A stretch of DNA of 64,000 bases from Derxia lacustris (lineage in GTDB: Bacteria > Pseudomonadota > Gammaproteobacteria > Burkholderiales > Burkholderiaceae_E). The stretch covers positions 62,001-126,000 of the forward strand of contig NZ_MUHU01000013.1 of assembly GCF_002105195.1 (NCBI RefSeq), given 5' to 3'. Position numbers and translations under genes: made by a program. The notes under the pieces are model-generated. The model had not been told where the DNA came from. It made no database searches and saw only the letters and a list, made by a program, of their open reading frames with translations. Positions 28,601 through 36,959 of this stretch are shown piece after piece (within the stretch, counting starts at the first letter, position 1; each line of letters opens with the position of its first letter).

Positions 28601-29671
28601 GCGCTGTCGGCCGAGGCCGATCTGCTGCTCGCGACCACCGGCAGCACCGAGCAATGGCGCGCGATCGGCCGCGACCTGGAGCGCTACCGGCTGCACAACC
28701 CCAACAGCAGCCTGCTCGCGCTGGAGAATTTCCTCGGCACGATGGGCGGCGACGTGGACGGCGGCAACTGCGCCGAACGCCTCGGCCGCGTGACCTTCGC
28801 GCGCAGCGGCGACTTCTTTGCCCAGCGCCAGCAGCAGCTGGTGCTGGCGCTGCGCCAGCGCTGCGGCGAGCTGCGCAACCGCGAGCAGCGCGAGGCCTGG
28901 CAGAGCTTTGCCGGCCTGTTCAACCGCAGCATCGCCGGCCGGCCGCCGTTTGCCGGCCCGGGCAGCGCCGCCGATGCGCCGGCGCTCGATGCCGACGAGA
29001 TCGCCGGCCTGCTCGGCGCCTACGACCGGGCCCAGCGCGCGCTGCGCGATCTGGCGGCCGATCCGCGTGCCGCCAGCGCCGCCGGCCCGCGCCGCTTCCT
29101 CGACCAGTTCGAGCGCGTGCGCGGCTTCCTGCAACCGCTGATCCCGGCCGACGATGTCGCGCCCGGCTACGACCTGAGCGTCGAGTTCCGCGCCAATCCG
29201 GCCGGCGAGATCGAGGGCAACAAGATCATCGACTGGAGCATCGACGTCGGCGGCCAGCACCTGGGCTGGCGCGATGCGCCGCGCCCGCTGCGCTGGGAGC
29301 CGGGCCAGCCGATCGCCTTCAACTGGCGGCTGGCCAAGGACGGCCCGGCCCAGCCGCTGGCCGACGAGCGCCAGCCCGGGCTGCAGGTGGGCAACCGCAG
29401 CGTCAGCCTGCGCCAGAGCGACGGCTGGGCGCTGATGAGCCTGCTGGCGCAATACCGCGAGGCCGCCGGCGGCACGCGCGGCGATGTGCGCGGCCAGCTG
29501 CTGCGGTTTGAATTCCCGCTCGCGGTGCAGGCCGACACGCCGGCCGGCGCCAGCACCGAAACCCGCGCCCGCGTGTATGTGCGGCTGACCGTCAGCGCGG
29601 CCGGCAAGCGCCTGCCGCTCGCCTGGCCCGGCGCCTTCCCGAGCCGCGCCCCCGAGGAGTTCCTGCCGTGA
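25649..29671 (+). CDS. tssM: T6SS inner-membrane protein TssM (IcmF), without a Walker A motif
   Basis: 1340 residues, somewhat longer than the usual 1,100-1,300. There is one long hydrophobic segment at about residues 10-32 and a second helix at about 405-427; most TssM proteins have an N-terminal hairpin of two helices plus this third. In the cytoplasmic domain the place of the GxxxxGK(S/T) motif reads VLVLDEGNGDAMLPLG, with no lysine, so ATP or GTP binding is unlikely. The large periplasmic region with IcmF-related and C-terminal beta domains follows. TssM spans the periplasm and joins TssL to TssJ. NTPase-less TssM variants are known to function. Confidence 0.94.
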   Translation: MSAVLFLKDQLVLIALLVLVVLVLLVLALVVRAATRNDDPAVKRRGATRLRSDTLRNSFRQAVELIEAHLATRAQRYNLPWVLVLDEGNGDAMLPLGQAGIASALGTDAAGSAATEGLSWHFFDKGVAVDVLGACLGGADSDDGNERPWDEFLGLCRDYRPERPFDAIVLTVPAALLLDSHPDARLELARLAKRANRRLWLAQNRFAMRFGLYVVVSGCERIAGFPAWSRALPELLRGGMLGWSSPYDLSINYRPDWVEDAVRQTVRTVTDSSAELFAGLAGDDGAADYFLLPSRIDGLRPQLQLYVDELMRPSSYHEPFLLRGLYFCGDASEAAQIVARGVMADGDDFAATDAPEAAALPASARQPVFLRDLFEQKVFAEIGLTRPSGTQTLGRPALGRGLRWTAWGIAGAWALGLCAATVIVHAQSARLQEVLASLDADSETQLRAAREGQTQAAETRRRRTLALVHLMGQLDNRRLWSVFMPGSWPIFDPLPQRLRQRFEDSFAEVAVASLRQSLYDQGARLSGVAQDPSTGEPIIGAPCGNSPWLAERVARPGQPTLGFEDLREFTDWLDYLSAVEQLDQATLALQRLFDARRPADGRDLALAIRLLYGVEVPGSSDHTATLFRTAAAGRASLGTRALAGALQCGQRRLIVALRERAFDRNDLVGALRDVNNRLAALEAAAPGNQLQAWRELQATLDGLNALIAHGGGGWLRKPGFQPGPAWDRALARVNASYLLGADGVRVAHDELDAGYPAFAANVAQAVHADQLADVAWNDKEARWEIAPAIVALRGALADLLAQPWAGHAADDQFASVGSEALVAWDVTRLDQALTATDLRKRAQAELLPRFPADVRPAAERLVDEQLAAFVGDQLAAALIPGGHLGDGAPAALDAERNRLARVQLLLDELGARALNEQLRMVLARDSAARLRRLDNLLDRAELYTPQDGGFRGWQGEKGPVLVAFGMPDAAALGAYLGQQRARVEALSAEADLLLATTGSTEQWRAIGRDLERYRLHNPNSSLLALENFLGTMGGDVDGGNCAERLGRVTFARSGDFFAQRQQQLVLALRQRCGELRNREQREAWQSFAGLFNRSIAGRPPFAGPGSAADAPALDADEIAGLLGAYDRAQRALRDLAADPRAASAAGPRRFLDQFERVRGFLQPLIPADDVAPGYDLSVEFRANPAGEIEGNKIIDWSIDVGGQHLGWRDAPRPLRWEPGQPIAFNWRLAKDGPAQPLADERQPGLQVGNRSVSLRQSDGWALMSLLAQYREAAGGTRGDVRGQLLRFEFPLAVQADTPAGASTETRARVYVRLTVSAAGKRLPLAWPGAFPSRAPEEFLP

Positions 29672-30942
29672 ACGACACCCTGCTTGCCCCGGCCGCCGAG
29701 GCCCCTGCCGATGCCGCGCTCGACTACGACAGCCTCGCGCGGCTGCTGCGCCCGCTGCCCGAGGGCGACGGCTGCGGCCCGTCGCTGCGCTACGACGCGG
29801 TCATGACCCGCATCCGCCAGGCGCGCGAAGAGGACGACCCCAGCCTGCCGATGGGCGACTGGGAACGTCCGCTCAAGCTCGCCGACTGGCCGCAGGTCAA
29901 TGCGCTCTGCACCCAGCAGCTGGTCACGCGCAGCAAGGATTTGCAGATCGCCGCCTGGTGGCTGGAGTCGGCCGTGCATCTGCGTCAGGCCGAAGGGCTG
30001 GTCGAGGGTCTGCGGCTGCTCTGCGGGCTGGTCGACAACTTCTGGGCCGGGCTGCATCCGCGCATCGACGACGGCGATTGCGATGCCCGCGTCGCGCCCT
30101 TCGCCTGGCTCAACGAGACGCTGCCGCTGCTGCTGCGGCTGCATCTGGCGATCCTGCCGCTGCCCGGCCGCAAGCCGCCGCGCCTGTCGCTCGACGACTG
30201 GGAGCGGCAGGCCGAAGGCCGGCCCGATCATCCCGACCTGAGCGATGAGCAACGGCTGCCGCCGCGCGATGCGCTGATCGCGCTGGCCGGCCGCTCGGGC
30301 AACGGCGCCCATCTGCGCCGGCTGCGCGAGCGGCTCGCCGAAGCCGCCGCGCTGTGGACCCGGCTCGGCGCCAGCCTCGATCTGCATCTCGGCGCCGACA
30401 GCCCGAGCCTGCGCCGCGTCGACGAGATGCTGGCGCGGCTGCGCCATGCCGCCGATGCGCTGCCGGCCGAGGCGGCGCCGGTGGTTGCGCCGGTGACGGC
30501 CGCGGTCGCGCCGGTGCTGGCGCAGACCGACGGCGCGAGCGCCGCGACAGCGGATCGCGCCGCGCCGCCTGACGCGGTGCCCGTCCAGCCCGGTGCCGCC
30601 GCCACGCCGGCGGAAACCGCCCAGGCCGCCACGCCCGCCGAGCCGCCGCTCGCCGAGCCGCCCACGCTCTCGGCGCTGGCCGCCCTGCCCGCCGCCGCCG
30701 AGCTGGCCGAATGGAGTACCGGCGCCACCGTCTGGCCCTCGCGCGCGGCGGCCTACCGCTCGCTCGAAGCCATCGCCGACTACCTGCAGCAGGTGGAGCC
30801 GCACAGCCCCACGCCCTACCTCATCCGCCGCGCCGTCAACTGGGGCCGTCTGCCCCTGCCCGAACTCATGCAGGAAATGCTGCGCGAGGAAGGCGACATC
30901 AACCGGCTGTTCCGTCTGCTCGGCGTGCAACAGGACGCCTGA
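29668..30942 (+). CDS. tssA: T6SS cap protein TssA
   Basis: 424 residues. The ImpA_N domain is clear: LLRPLPEGDGCGPSLRYD, WPQVNALCTQQLVTRSKDLQIAAWW and AEGLVEGLRLLCGLVDNFW. An Ala/Pro-rich linker (about 270-345) precedes the short conserved C-terminus PTPYLIRRAVNWGRLPLPELM. TssA primes baseplate and sheath assembly; the C-terminal type is the compact TssA1-like form rather than the long VasJ or NTD2 forms. It overlaps tssM by 4 bp. Confidence 0.93.
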   Translation: MNDTLLAPAAEAPADAALDYDSLARLLRPLPEGDGCGPSLRYDAVMTRIRQAREEDDPSLPMGDWERPLKLADWPQVNALCTQQLVTRSKDLQIAAWWLESAVHLRQAEGLVEGLRLLCGLVDNFWAGLHPRIDDGDCDARVAPFAWLNETLPLLLRLHLAILPLPGRKPPRLSLDDWERQAEGRPDHPDLSDEQRLPPRDALIALAGRSGNGAHLRRLRERLAEAAALWTRLGASLDLHLGADSPSLRRVDEMLARLRHAADALPAEAAPVVAPVTAAVAPVLAQTDGASAATADRAAPPDAVPVQPGAAATPAETAQAATPAEPPLAEPPTLSALAALPAAAELAEWSTGATVWPSRAAAYRSLEAIADYLQQVEPHSPTPYLIRRAVNWGRLPLPELMQEMLREEGDINRLFRLLGVQQDA

Positions 30943-30985
30943 GCCCCTTTCACCGACCGACGCTCCCTTTCCTGGAGAACCGCAG

Positions 30986-32185
30986 ATGTCCGGCAACCAA
31001 GCCATCAATATCGCGCTCGCCGCGATGAACCAGGCCCGCAACGGCGGCGACTTCAACGAGCTGTTCCGCGGCCGCAAGCTGGCGTTCAAGCTCAGCGGCC
31101 TGCGCGACGCCGCCTGCGAGATCCGCGACGCCGCCAACGAGGCCGCGAGCGAAGTCGGCCCGGTACTCGCCACCGCCAGCAGCCCGATCGTCGATGCGGT
31201 GATCGCGGTTGCACGCGTGATCCGCGACGGCGGCACCGCCATGCTCGGCGCGCTCAAGAGCGCCTTCCAGCGCCTGATCGACGTGTTCACCAGCCTCAAG
31301 GAAGCGCTGGTCGATGCCTTCCAGCCGCTGCTCGGCGCGATGGGCATGGCCATCGACGCGCTGGTGAATCTGCTGTTCGACCTGCTGCCCAATGTGTTCG
31401 TCGAATTCGTCAAGGGCATCGTCGCGGCGATCCTGCCCTTCATCGGCCAGATCAAGGCCTGCGCCAGCATGCTGCTGGCCGTCGGCGGCGTGGTGCGCTC
31501 GGCGATCGAGCGGCGCCGCCTCGTGCGGGCCGCCGGCGCGCTCGACGAGCGCAACCGCTTCTCGACGGCAGCGCGCACCGCCATCCTCGGCACCATCGAC
31601 GACGAGCTGCGCAGCGGCATCGCCGACGCCGCGATGGAGACGGTGAACGCCGGCGTGTCGGTCGCCGGGCTGGTGTTCACCGGCCATGCGGCGAGTCTGG
31701 TGTCGGGCATCGCGACGGCGGTTGCAAAGCTTTGCATCAAGGTCGCCGGCCTCGTCAACCAGTGCCGGATGCTGATGCGCGGCAATGCGCTGCTGGCAAG
31801 AATCACCGCCGATCCGGCGCATGACGTGAACCCTTCGGCGCTGTTCACCGCCGCGCCCATCCTCGGCTGCCATTACCTGGTGAGCGCGACGCAGAGCAGC
31901 CTGATCGCCAACACCGGCTTCGCCACGTCGATTCGCGCCAAGCTGGCCACCTCGGCGCAATCGTGGCAGGCGCAGTACCAGGCCAAGGCGGCGCAACTGT
32001 CGCCGCTGCGCACCAAGGCCTTCGAGCTGTGCAAGGCCAGCCCGCTCGAACTCACGAGCGAATCACGGCTCGGCATCTACTTCGACCTCAGCCTGAAGGA
32101 CGAGGCGAAGGAAAAGCTGTCGGGCGCGGCCGAGAGCTTTCTGGGGCAGACCGTGTCGGCGTCGGTGATGGCGCGCATGGCCTGA
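30986..32185 (+). CDS. Unrecognised hydrophobic protein at the end of the T6SS operon
   Basis: 399 residues, no family recognised. After a polar N-terminus of about 50 residues comes a series of amphipathic and hydrophobic helices (about 55-170, e.g. AMGMAIDALVNLLFDLLP and FVKGIVAAILPFIG), then a polar hinge, a second hydrophobic stretch (about 225-260, VSVAGLVFTGHAASLVSGIA) and a helical C-terminal half. There is no signal peptide. It starts 43 bp after tssA with a TGGAG ribosome-binding site and nothing T6SS-like follows it. It could be a pore-forming or membrane-active effector, or an accessory membrane factor; no immunity gene is obvious next to it. Confidence 0.7.
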   Translation: MSGNQAINIALAAMNQARNGGDFNELFRGRKLAFKLSGLRDAACEIRDAANEAASEVGPVLATASSPIVDAVIAVARVIRDGGTAMLGALKSAFQRLIDVFTSLKEALVDAFQPLLGAMGMAIDALVNLLFDLLPNVFVEFVKGIVAAILPFIGQIKACASMLLAVGGVVRSAIERRRLVRAAGALDERNRFSTAARTAILGTIDDELRSGIADAAMETVNAGVSVAGLVFTGHAASLVSGIATAVAKLCIKVAGLVNQCRMLMRGNALLARITADPAHDVNPSALFTAAPILGCHYLVSATQSSLIANTGFATSIRAKLATSAQSWQAQYQAKAAQLSPLRTKAFELCKASPLELTSESRLGIYFDLSLKDEAKEKLSGAAESFLGQTVSASVMARMA

Positions 32186-32341
32186 GGGGGCGGCAAGCGA
32201 CGCGGCGGCCACCTGGGGTCTGGCCGGCGCAATCCGGGAAAGAGCGAGAATCCGGCCCCCGCTGCGGCGCGCCGGACGATCTCCGTTCACGTCCCCGACC
32301 GCCTGCGCTCAAAGAACATCGCCGCCCATCGGGCCCCTGAG

Positions 32342-34183
32342 ATGAATCATCAAGCCCTTTCCTCCTTCATCTGGTCGGTCGCCGACCTCCTGCGCGGCGA
32401 CTACAAGCAGTCCGAATACGGCCGCGTCATCCTGCCGTTCACCGTACTGCGCCGGCTCGACTGCGTGCTCGCCGCCACCAAGCCCGCCGTGCTCGCCGAG
32501 TTCGAGGCCAAGACCAAGGCCGGCCTGAATCCGGAACCCTTCCTGCTGCGCAAGGCCGGGCAGCGCTTCTGCAACACCTCGCCGCTCGACCTCGTCAAGC
32601 TGCTCGGCGACCAGGACCACATCCGGCAGAACCTCTACGCCTATGTGCAGGCCTTCTCGCCGGCGGCGCGCGACATCTTCGAGCGCTTCGACTTCTTCAC
32701 CCAGGTGGAGCGGCTGGCCAAGGCCAACCTGCTCTACCTCGTCACCGAGAAGTTCGCCAACATCGACCTGCATCCGGACGTGGTCGACAACGCCAGCATG
32801 GGCGCGGCGTTCGAGGAGCTGATCCGCAAGTTCGCGGAAATCTCCAACGAAACGGCCGGGGAGCACTTCACGCCGCGCGAAGTCATCCGCCTGATGGTGA
32901 ACCTGCTGTTCATCGAGGACGACGAGGTGCTCACCGCCGGCAATGCCGTGGTCCGTACCCTCTACGACCCCACGGCCGGGACCGGCGGCATGCTGTCGGT
33001 GGCGGGCGAATTCCTGGCCGAGCACAACCCGCAGGCGCGGCTGACCATGCATGGTCAGGAGCTCAACGACGAGAGCTACGCCATCTGCAAGGCCGACATG
33101 CTCATCAAGGGGCAGGACGTGGCCAACATCGTCGCCGGCAACACGCTGAGCGACGACGGCCACGGCGGCCGGAAATTCGACTACATGCTGTCCAACCCGC
33201 CCTTCGGCGTGGAATGGAAGAAGGTCGAGAAGCAGGTGCGCCAGGAGCACGAGCAGAAGGGCTTCGACGGCCGTTTCGGCCCCGGCCTGCCGCGCGTCAG
33301 CGACGGCTCGATGCTTTTTCTGATGCACCTGCTGAGCAAGATGCGCCCGGCCGCCGACGGCGGCAGCCGCTTCGGCATCGTACTGAACGGCTCACCGCTG
33401 TTCACCGGCGGCGCCGGCAGCGGCGAGAGCGAAATCCGCCGCTACGTGCTGGAGAACGACCTGGTCGAGGCCATCGTCGGCCTGCCGACCGACATGTTCT
33501 ACAACACCGGCATCGCTACCTATGTGTGGGTGCTGTCCAACCGCAAGCCGAGGTACCGTGAGGGCCAGGTGCAGCTCATCGATGCGAGCGGCTACTGGCA
33601 GAAGATGCGCAAGAGCCTCGGCAGCAAGCGCCGCGAGATGAGCGACGAGCACATCGCCACCGTCACGCGGCTGTTCGGCGATTTCACCGAGGCCGAGCTG
33701 GTGACGGTGTTCGACGCCGCCGGGCAGGCGCTAGGCGAGCCGGTGCTGGTCACGCGCAAGGACAGCGCGCCGGAGGCGCCGGAAGGCGGCCGCATCAAGC
33801 GCGTGCCCATCGCGCGCATCTTCCGCAACCGCGACTTCGGCTACACGACCATCACGGTCGAACGCCCGCTGCGCGACGAGGCCGGCAAGGTGGTGGTCGG
33901 CACCAAGGGCAAGCAGAAGGGCAAGCTCCAGCCCGACAGCGCGCTGCGCGACACCGAGAACGTACCGCTCGCCGAGGACATCGGCGCCTACTTCAAGCGC
34001 GAGGTGCTGCCGCATGCGCCTGATGCGTGGATCGACGAGGAGAAGAGCAAGGTCGGCTACGAGATTCCGTTCAACCGGCATTTCTATGTATTTGAGCCGC
34101 CGCGCAGCCTGCATGCGATTGACGAGGAATTGAAGACGGTGACGGCCAGCATCATGAAGATGTTGGGGGAGTTGGCGGAATGA
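32342..34183 (+). CDS. hsdM: Type I restriction-modification DNA methyltransferase subunit
   Basis: 613 residues. An N-terminal HsdM_N domain ([19 protein letters not shown]) is followed by the N6-adenine methyltransferase domain with the SAM-binding motif DPTAGTGGM at residue 209 and catalytic NPPFG at residue 285. The block [17 protein letters not shown] is typical of HsdM. Two M subunits plus HsdS methylate the recognition site in both host strands. The segment after about residue 470 is longer than in minimal HsdM. It overlaps hsdS by ATGA. The 156 bp upstream show no clear promoter or ribosome-binding site. Confidence 0.96.
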   Translation: MNHQALSSFIWSVADLLRGDYKQSEYGRVILPFTVLRRLDCVLAATKPAVLAEFEAKTKAGLNPEPFLLRKAGQRFCNTSPLDLVKLLGDQDHIRQNLYAYVQAFSPAARDIFERFDFFTQVERLAKANLLYLVTEKFANIDLHPDVVDNASMGAAFEELIRKFAEISNETAGEHFTPREVIRLMVNLLFIEDDEVLTAGNAVVRTLYDPTAGTGGMLSVAGEFLAEHNPQARLTMHGQELNDESYAICKADMLIKGQDVANIVAGNTLSDDGHGGRKFDYMLSNPPFGVEWKKVEKQVRQEHEQKGFDGRFGPGLPRVSDGSMLFLMHLLSKMRPAADGGSRFGIVLNGSPLFTGGAGSGESEIRRYVLENDLVEAIVGLPTDMFYNTGIATYVWVLSNRKPRYREGQVQLIDASGYWQKMRKSLGSKRREMSDEHIATVTRLFGDFTEAELVTVFDAAGQALGEPVLVTRKDSAPEAPEGGRIKRVPIARIFRNRDFGYTTITVERPLRDEAGKVVVGTKGKQKGKLQPDSALRDTENVPLAEDIGAYFKREVLPHAPDAWIDEEKSKVGYEIPFNRHFYVFEPPRSLHAIDEELKTVTASIMKMLGELAE

Positions 34184-35481
34184 AGCTGCCTAGGTATAGG
34201 GAGTACAGGGATAGCGGTGTGGAATCGCTTGGACTTGTGCCGAGTCATTGGCAAACCTGTGCTGCAAAACGATGGATTACATCCAGAGCCGGAGGCACCC
34301 TTATCAAAGGGGAATGCCCGTTAGAACCAGCCGAAGGCCTATTCCCAGCTTTTAGTGCTTCTGGTCAAGATGTTTGGATTTCCGAACCCATGTATTCGGC
34401 ACCGGGAATTGTCTTGAGTGCTGTTGGCGCACGGTGCGGAAAGACATTTAAGGCGGATGGCGAATGGGGAGTGGTCGCCAATACTCATTGTCTTTTTCCA
34501 CTAAAAAATGCCAGCCGGGATTTCCTCTGGTATTTGACAAATCAAGAAGACTGGTGGGAACGAGGTGGTACCGCTCAACCGTTCATTAAGGTATCGGAGA
34601 CTCTCGCGCGGACTTGGATATTTCCCCCGCATGAGGAGCAAGCCGCCATCGCTACATTCCTCGACCGCGAGACTACCAAGATTGATGCGCTGATTGCCGA
34701 GCAGGAAAAGCTCATCACCCTGCTGGCCGAAAAGCGCCAGGCCACCATCTCCCATGCCGTCACCAAGGGCCTCGACCCCAACGTGCCGATTAAGAATTCG
34801 GGTGAAGCGTGGTTGGGGGAAGTGCCGGCGCATTGGGACATCGTGCGAGTCAAGGCGCTCAGTCAATTCACGACAAGCGGCCCGCGCGGATGGTCAGAGC
34901 GCATTGCGGAAAGCGGCAGCTTGTTTATCCAAAGCGGCGACCTGAACGACTCGCTTGGACTGGAGCTTGAAACGGCCAAACGTGTGAATGTCGGTGACGA
35001 CGTAGAAGCGGCGCGAACACGGTTGAATCAAGGTGACGTGGTGATTTGCATCACGGGTGCCAAGACCGGAAACGTGGCTCTTTGTGAATCGCTGTCAGAG
35101 CCGGCCTATGTCAATCAGCATTTGTGTCTCGTCCGCCCCTCGGAACACATCAATGGGCGTTTTCTGGCGCTCGCACTTAAGAGCCGTGTCGGGCAGACCC
35201 AAATGGAGCTTTCCCAGTACGGACTTAAGCAGGGCCTCAGCCTGGAGAACATTCGCGAACTGTGGGTGGCCTGCCCGCCGCGCGCAGAACAACAAGCAAT
35301 CGTTGATTTTCTTGATTCGGCGATAAACAAACTCATTGCACTCGCGCAGACCGCAGCAGCCGGCGTGACACTGCTTCAAGAACGCCGCTCCGCCCTAATC
35401 GCCGCAGCCGTCACCGGCCAAATTGATGTGCGCGGCGTCGTGAATACATCAGCCGCCGTTCCTGCCGAAATCGCCGAATAA
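34180..35481 (+). CDS. hsdS: Type I restriction-modification specificity subunit
   Basis: 433 residues with the two-fold layout of HsdS: TRD1 (about 20-150), central conserved region (about 150-200, [20 protein letters not shown]), TRD2 (about 205-365) and distal repeat ([19 protein letters not shown]). TRD1 starts behind GLVPSHWQ and TRD2 behind GEVPAHWD, the usual entry motifs. The two TRDs set the bipartite target; the sequence recognised cannot be predicted here. The GC content falls sharply in both TRD-coding parts compared with the genes around, as expected for exchangeable specificity modules. Confidence 0.95.
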   Translation: MKLPRYREYRDSGVESLGLVPSHWQTCAAKRWITSRAGGTLIKGECPLEPAEGLFPAFSASGQDVWISEPMYSAPGIVLSAVGARCGKTFKADGEWGVVANTHCLFPLKNASRDFLWYLTNQEDWWERGGTAQPFIKVSETLARTWIFPPHEEQAAIATFLDRETTKIDALIAEQEKLITLLAEKRQATISHAVTKGLDPNVPIKNSGEAWLGEVPAHWDIVRVKALSQFTTSGPRGWSERIAESGSLFIQSGDLNDSLGLELETAKRVNVGDDVEAARTRLNQGDVVICITGAKTGNVALCESLSEPAYVNQHLCLVRPSEHINGRFLALALKSRVGQTQMELSQYGLKQGLSLENIRELWVACPPRAEQQAIVDFLDSAINKLIALAQTAAAGVTLLQERRSALIAAAVTGQIDVRGVVNTSAAVPAEIAE

Positions 35482-35698
35482 GAATCGTCGCTGGCAAGGC
35501 ACACACCATTCCCAAAACGCCCAAAGGCAAGTGCCAAACCGCCGCCTGCGAGCACGAGTGCCACCGGCTGCCTACGCAGGCGAAGGCGGCGCCCCCCTCG
35601 CCGCCCCTTCCTCCAGCCGCCCCAACCCGCCATCCCGCGCGACTCCCACCCCAGCGGCAGCGCGGCAAGCCTCCTTGCCAATCACCCCCGCCTCGGCA

Positions 35699-35726
35699 AT
35701 ATTCGCAATTCGCGAATAGCGAATAT
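35699..35726. promoter_or_regulatory. 28-bp near-perfect palindrome upstream of the winged-helix gene
   Basis: Outer arms ATATTCGC (35699-35706) and GCGAATAT (35719-35726) are exact inverted repeats, and the centre ATTCGCGAAT (35708-35717) is itself a perfect palindrome; 26 of 28 positions are symmetric. It lies 14 bp before the start of the winged-helix gene in an otherwise GC-rich gap. The placement over the likely promoter suggests an autoregulatory operator. Confidence 0.75.
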
Positions 35727-35740
35727 CTGCGAAGGCCCCG

Positions 35741-36289
35741 ATGGAACTGAAGCCTCAAGACCTGCTGCTCCTGCTCAAGGTGGCGGCCCATCCGCCGCAG
35801 CGCTGGACCTATGCGGCGCTCGGCGAAGCGCTCTCCATGAGCGCCTCCGAAGCCCATGCGAGCGTGAAACGAGCCGTGGCCTCGGGTCTGGCCGTGGCGC
35901 CGGCGCGCGGCGAGTGGTCGCCGGTGCAGCCCAACCTGCTCGAATTCGTGCTGCACGGCGCGCGCTACATCTGGCCTGCCACGGCCGGGCCGGTGAAGCG
36001 CGGCGTGCCGACGGCCTTCGGCACCGAGCCGCTGGCCAGCCAGTTGACGGCGGCGCCGGGCGAGGCGCCGGTGTGGGCGCATCCCGAGGGCAAGGCCAAG
36101 GGCCCGTCGCTGTCGCCGCTCTATCGCACCGCGCCCCAGGCCGCGCTGGCCGACCCGGCACTGCATCGTCTGCTGGCCCTGCTCGACGCCTTGCGCACCG
36201 GGCGCGCGCGCGAGCGCAGCCTCGCCGCCACGCTAATGGAAGCCGAACTCATGCAGTCCAGCGCGGGAGCGAGCGATGCGGGCCGATGA
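35741..36289 (+). CDS. Winged-helix DNA-binding protein inside the type I RM locus
   Basis: 182 residues. The first 60 or so (LKPQDLLLLLKVAAHPPQRWTYAALGEALSMSASEAHASVKRAV, given here in overlapping parts) look like a MarR/GntR-style winged helix; the remainder, with RYIWPATAGPVKRGVPTAFGTEPLA, has no domain I can name. It begins 14 bp after a strong palindrome and overlaps the following nucleotidyltransferase gene by 14 bp, so the two form a coupled pair. The arrangement recalls regulator-plus-AbiEii-like pairs of type IV toxin-antitoxin kind, but it is not a recognisable AbiEi. It may control the pair, the hsdR gene, or both. Confidence 0.7.
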   Translation: MELKPQDLLLLLKVAAHPPQRWTYAALGEALSMSASEAHASVKRAVASGLAVAPARGEWSPVQPNLLEFVLHGARYIWPATAGPVKRGVPTAFGTEPLASQLTAAPGEAPVWAHPEGKAKGPSLSPLYRTAPQAALADPALHRLLALLDALRTGRARERSLAATLMEAELMQSSAGASDAGR

Positions 36290-36959
36290 CCCCAACCTGC
36301 CCCACCTGCGCCGGATTGCCGAGGCGCTGGGCGACCTGCGCGAGCAGGTGGTGTTCGTGGGCGGCGCGGTGGCCGGGCTGCTGGTGACCGACCCGCTCTC
36401 CGACGGCGTGCGCGCCACCCGCGACGTGGACGCCGTCGTCAACGCCAACCGCCTGCTGTTCCAGCGCATCGAGGAAGCGGTCGCGCAGCGCGGATTCGCG
36501 CGCGACGTGACCAGCGACGTGATCTGCCGCTGGGTGCACAGGGAGTCCGGCGTGCTCTTCGACCTGATGCCGATGCAGCCCGAGGTGCTGGGCTTCTCCA
36601 ACCGCTGGTACCCCTACGCGGTCGAGACGGCGCAACCGGTGGAGCTGGGCCCGGACATCACCATCCGGCTGGTCCGCGCCGTGGCCTTCATCGCGACCAA
36701 GCTCGAAGCCTATGCGGGCCGGGGCGGCGGCGACTTCATGGCCAGCCACGACCTCGAAGACGTGCTCAACATTGTCGACGGCCGCGAAGAACTCCTCGGC
36801 GAAATGGCCGACGCGCCGGCCGACCTGCGCGCCGCCGTGGCCGCCGCCTTCAAACCGCTGCTGGCGAACCCCGACTTTGCAAACGCCCTGCCCGGCCTGA
36901 TTGCCGAACCCGAACGCGCGGGCCTGGTCCTGCAACGCCTGAAAGCCCTGTGCTCATGA
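36276..36959 (+). CDS. AbiEii-like nucleotidyltransferase between hsdS and hsdR
   Basis: 227 residues. The polymerase-beta-type nucleotidyltransferase core is visible: Gly-Gly at residues 29-30 (VFVGGAVAGLL), the acidic pair Asp50 and Asp52 in TRDVDAVV, and a third acid, Asp96, in VLFDLMP. Lys in FIATKLEAYAGRGGGDFMASHDLEDVL matches the conserved K-x-D region of AbiEii and related proteins. Known relatives transfer nucleotides to tRNA or protein and act as toxins or as phage-defence enzymes. All catalytic residues appear intact. It overlaps the upstream winged-helix gene and, by ATGA, the hsdR gene downstream. Confidence 0.8.
   Translation: MRADDPNLPHLRRIAEALGDLREQVVFVGGAVAGLLVTDPLSDGVRATRDVDAVVNANRLLFQRIEEAVAQRGFARDVTSDVICRWVHRESGVLFDLMPMQPEVLGFSNRWYPYAVETAQPVELGPDITIRLVRAVAFIATKLEAYAGRGGGDFMASHDLEDVLNIVDGREELLGEMADAPADLRAAVAAAFKPLLANPDFANALPGLIAEPERAGLVLQRLKALCS

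Noticed and set aside
25463..29452. 1329-codon open frame on the minus strand across tssM
   Set aside because: Its translation is Arg/Ala/Gln/His-rich low-complexity sequence without any motif; tssM on the other strand has full homology and coupling. High GC removes stop codons from the antisense frame.
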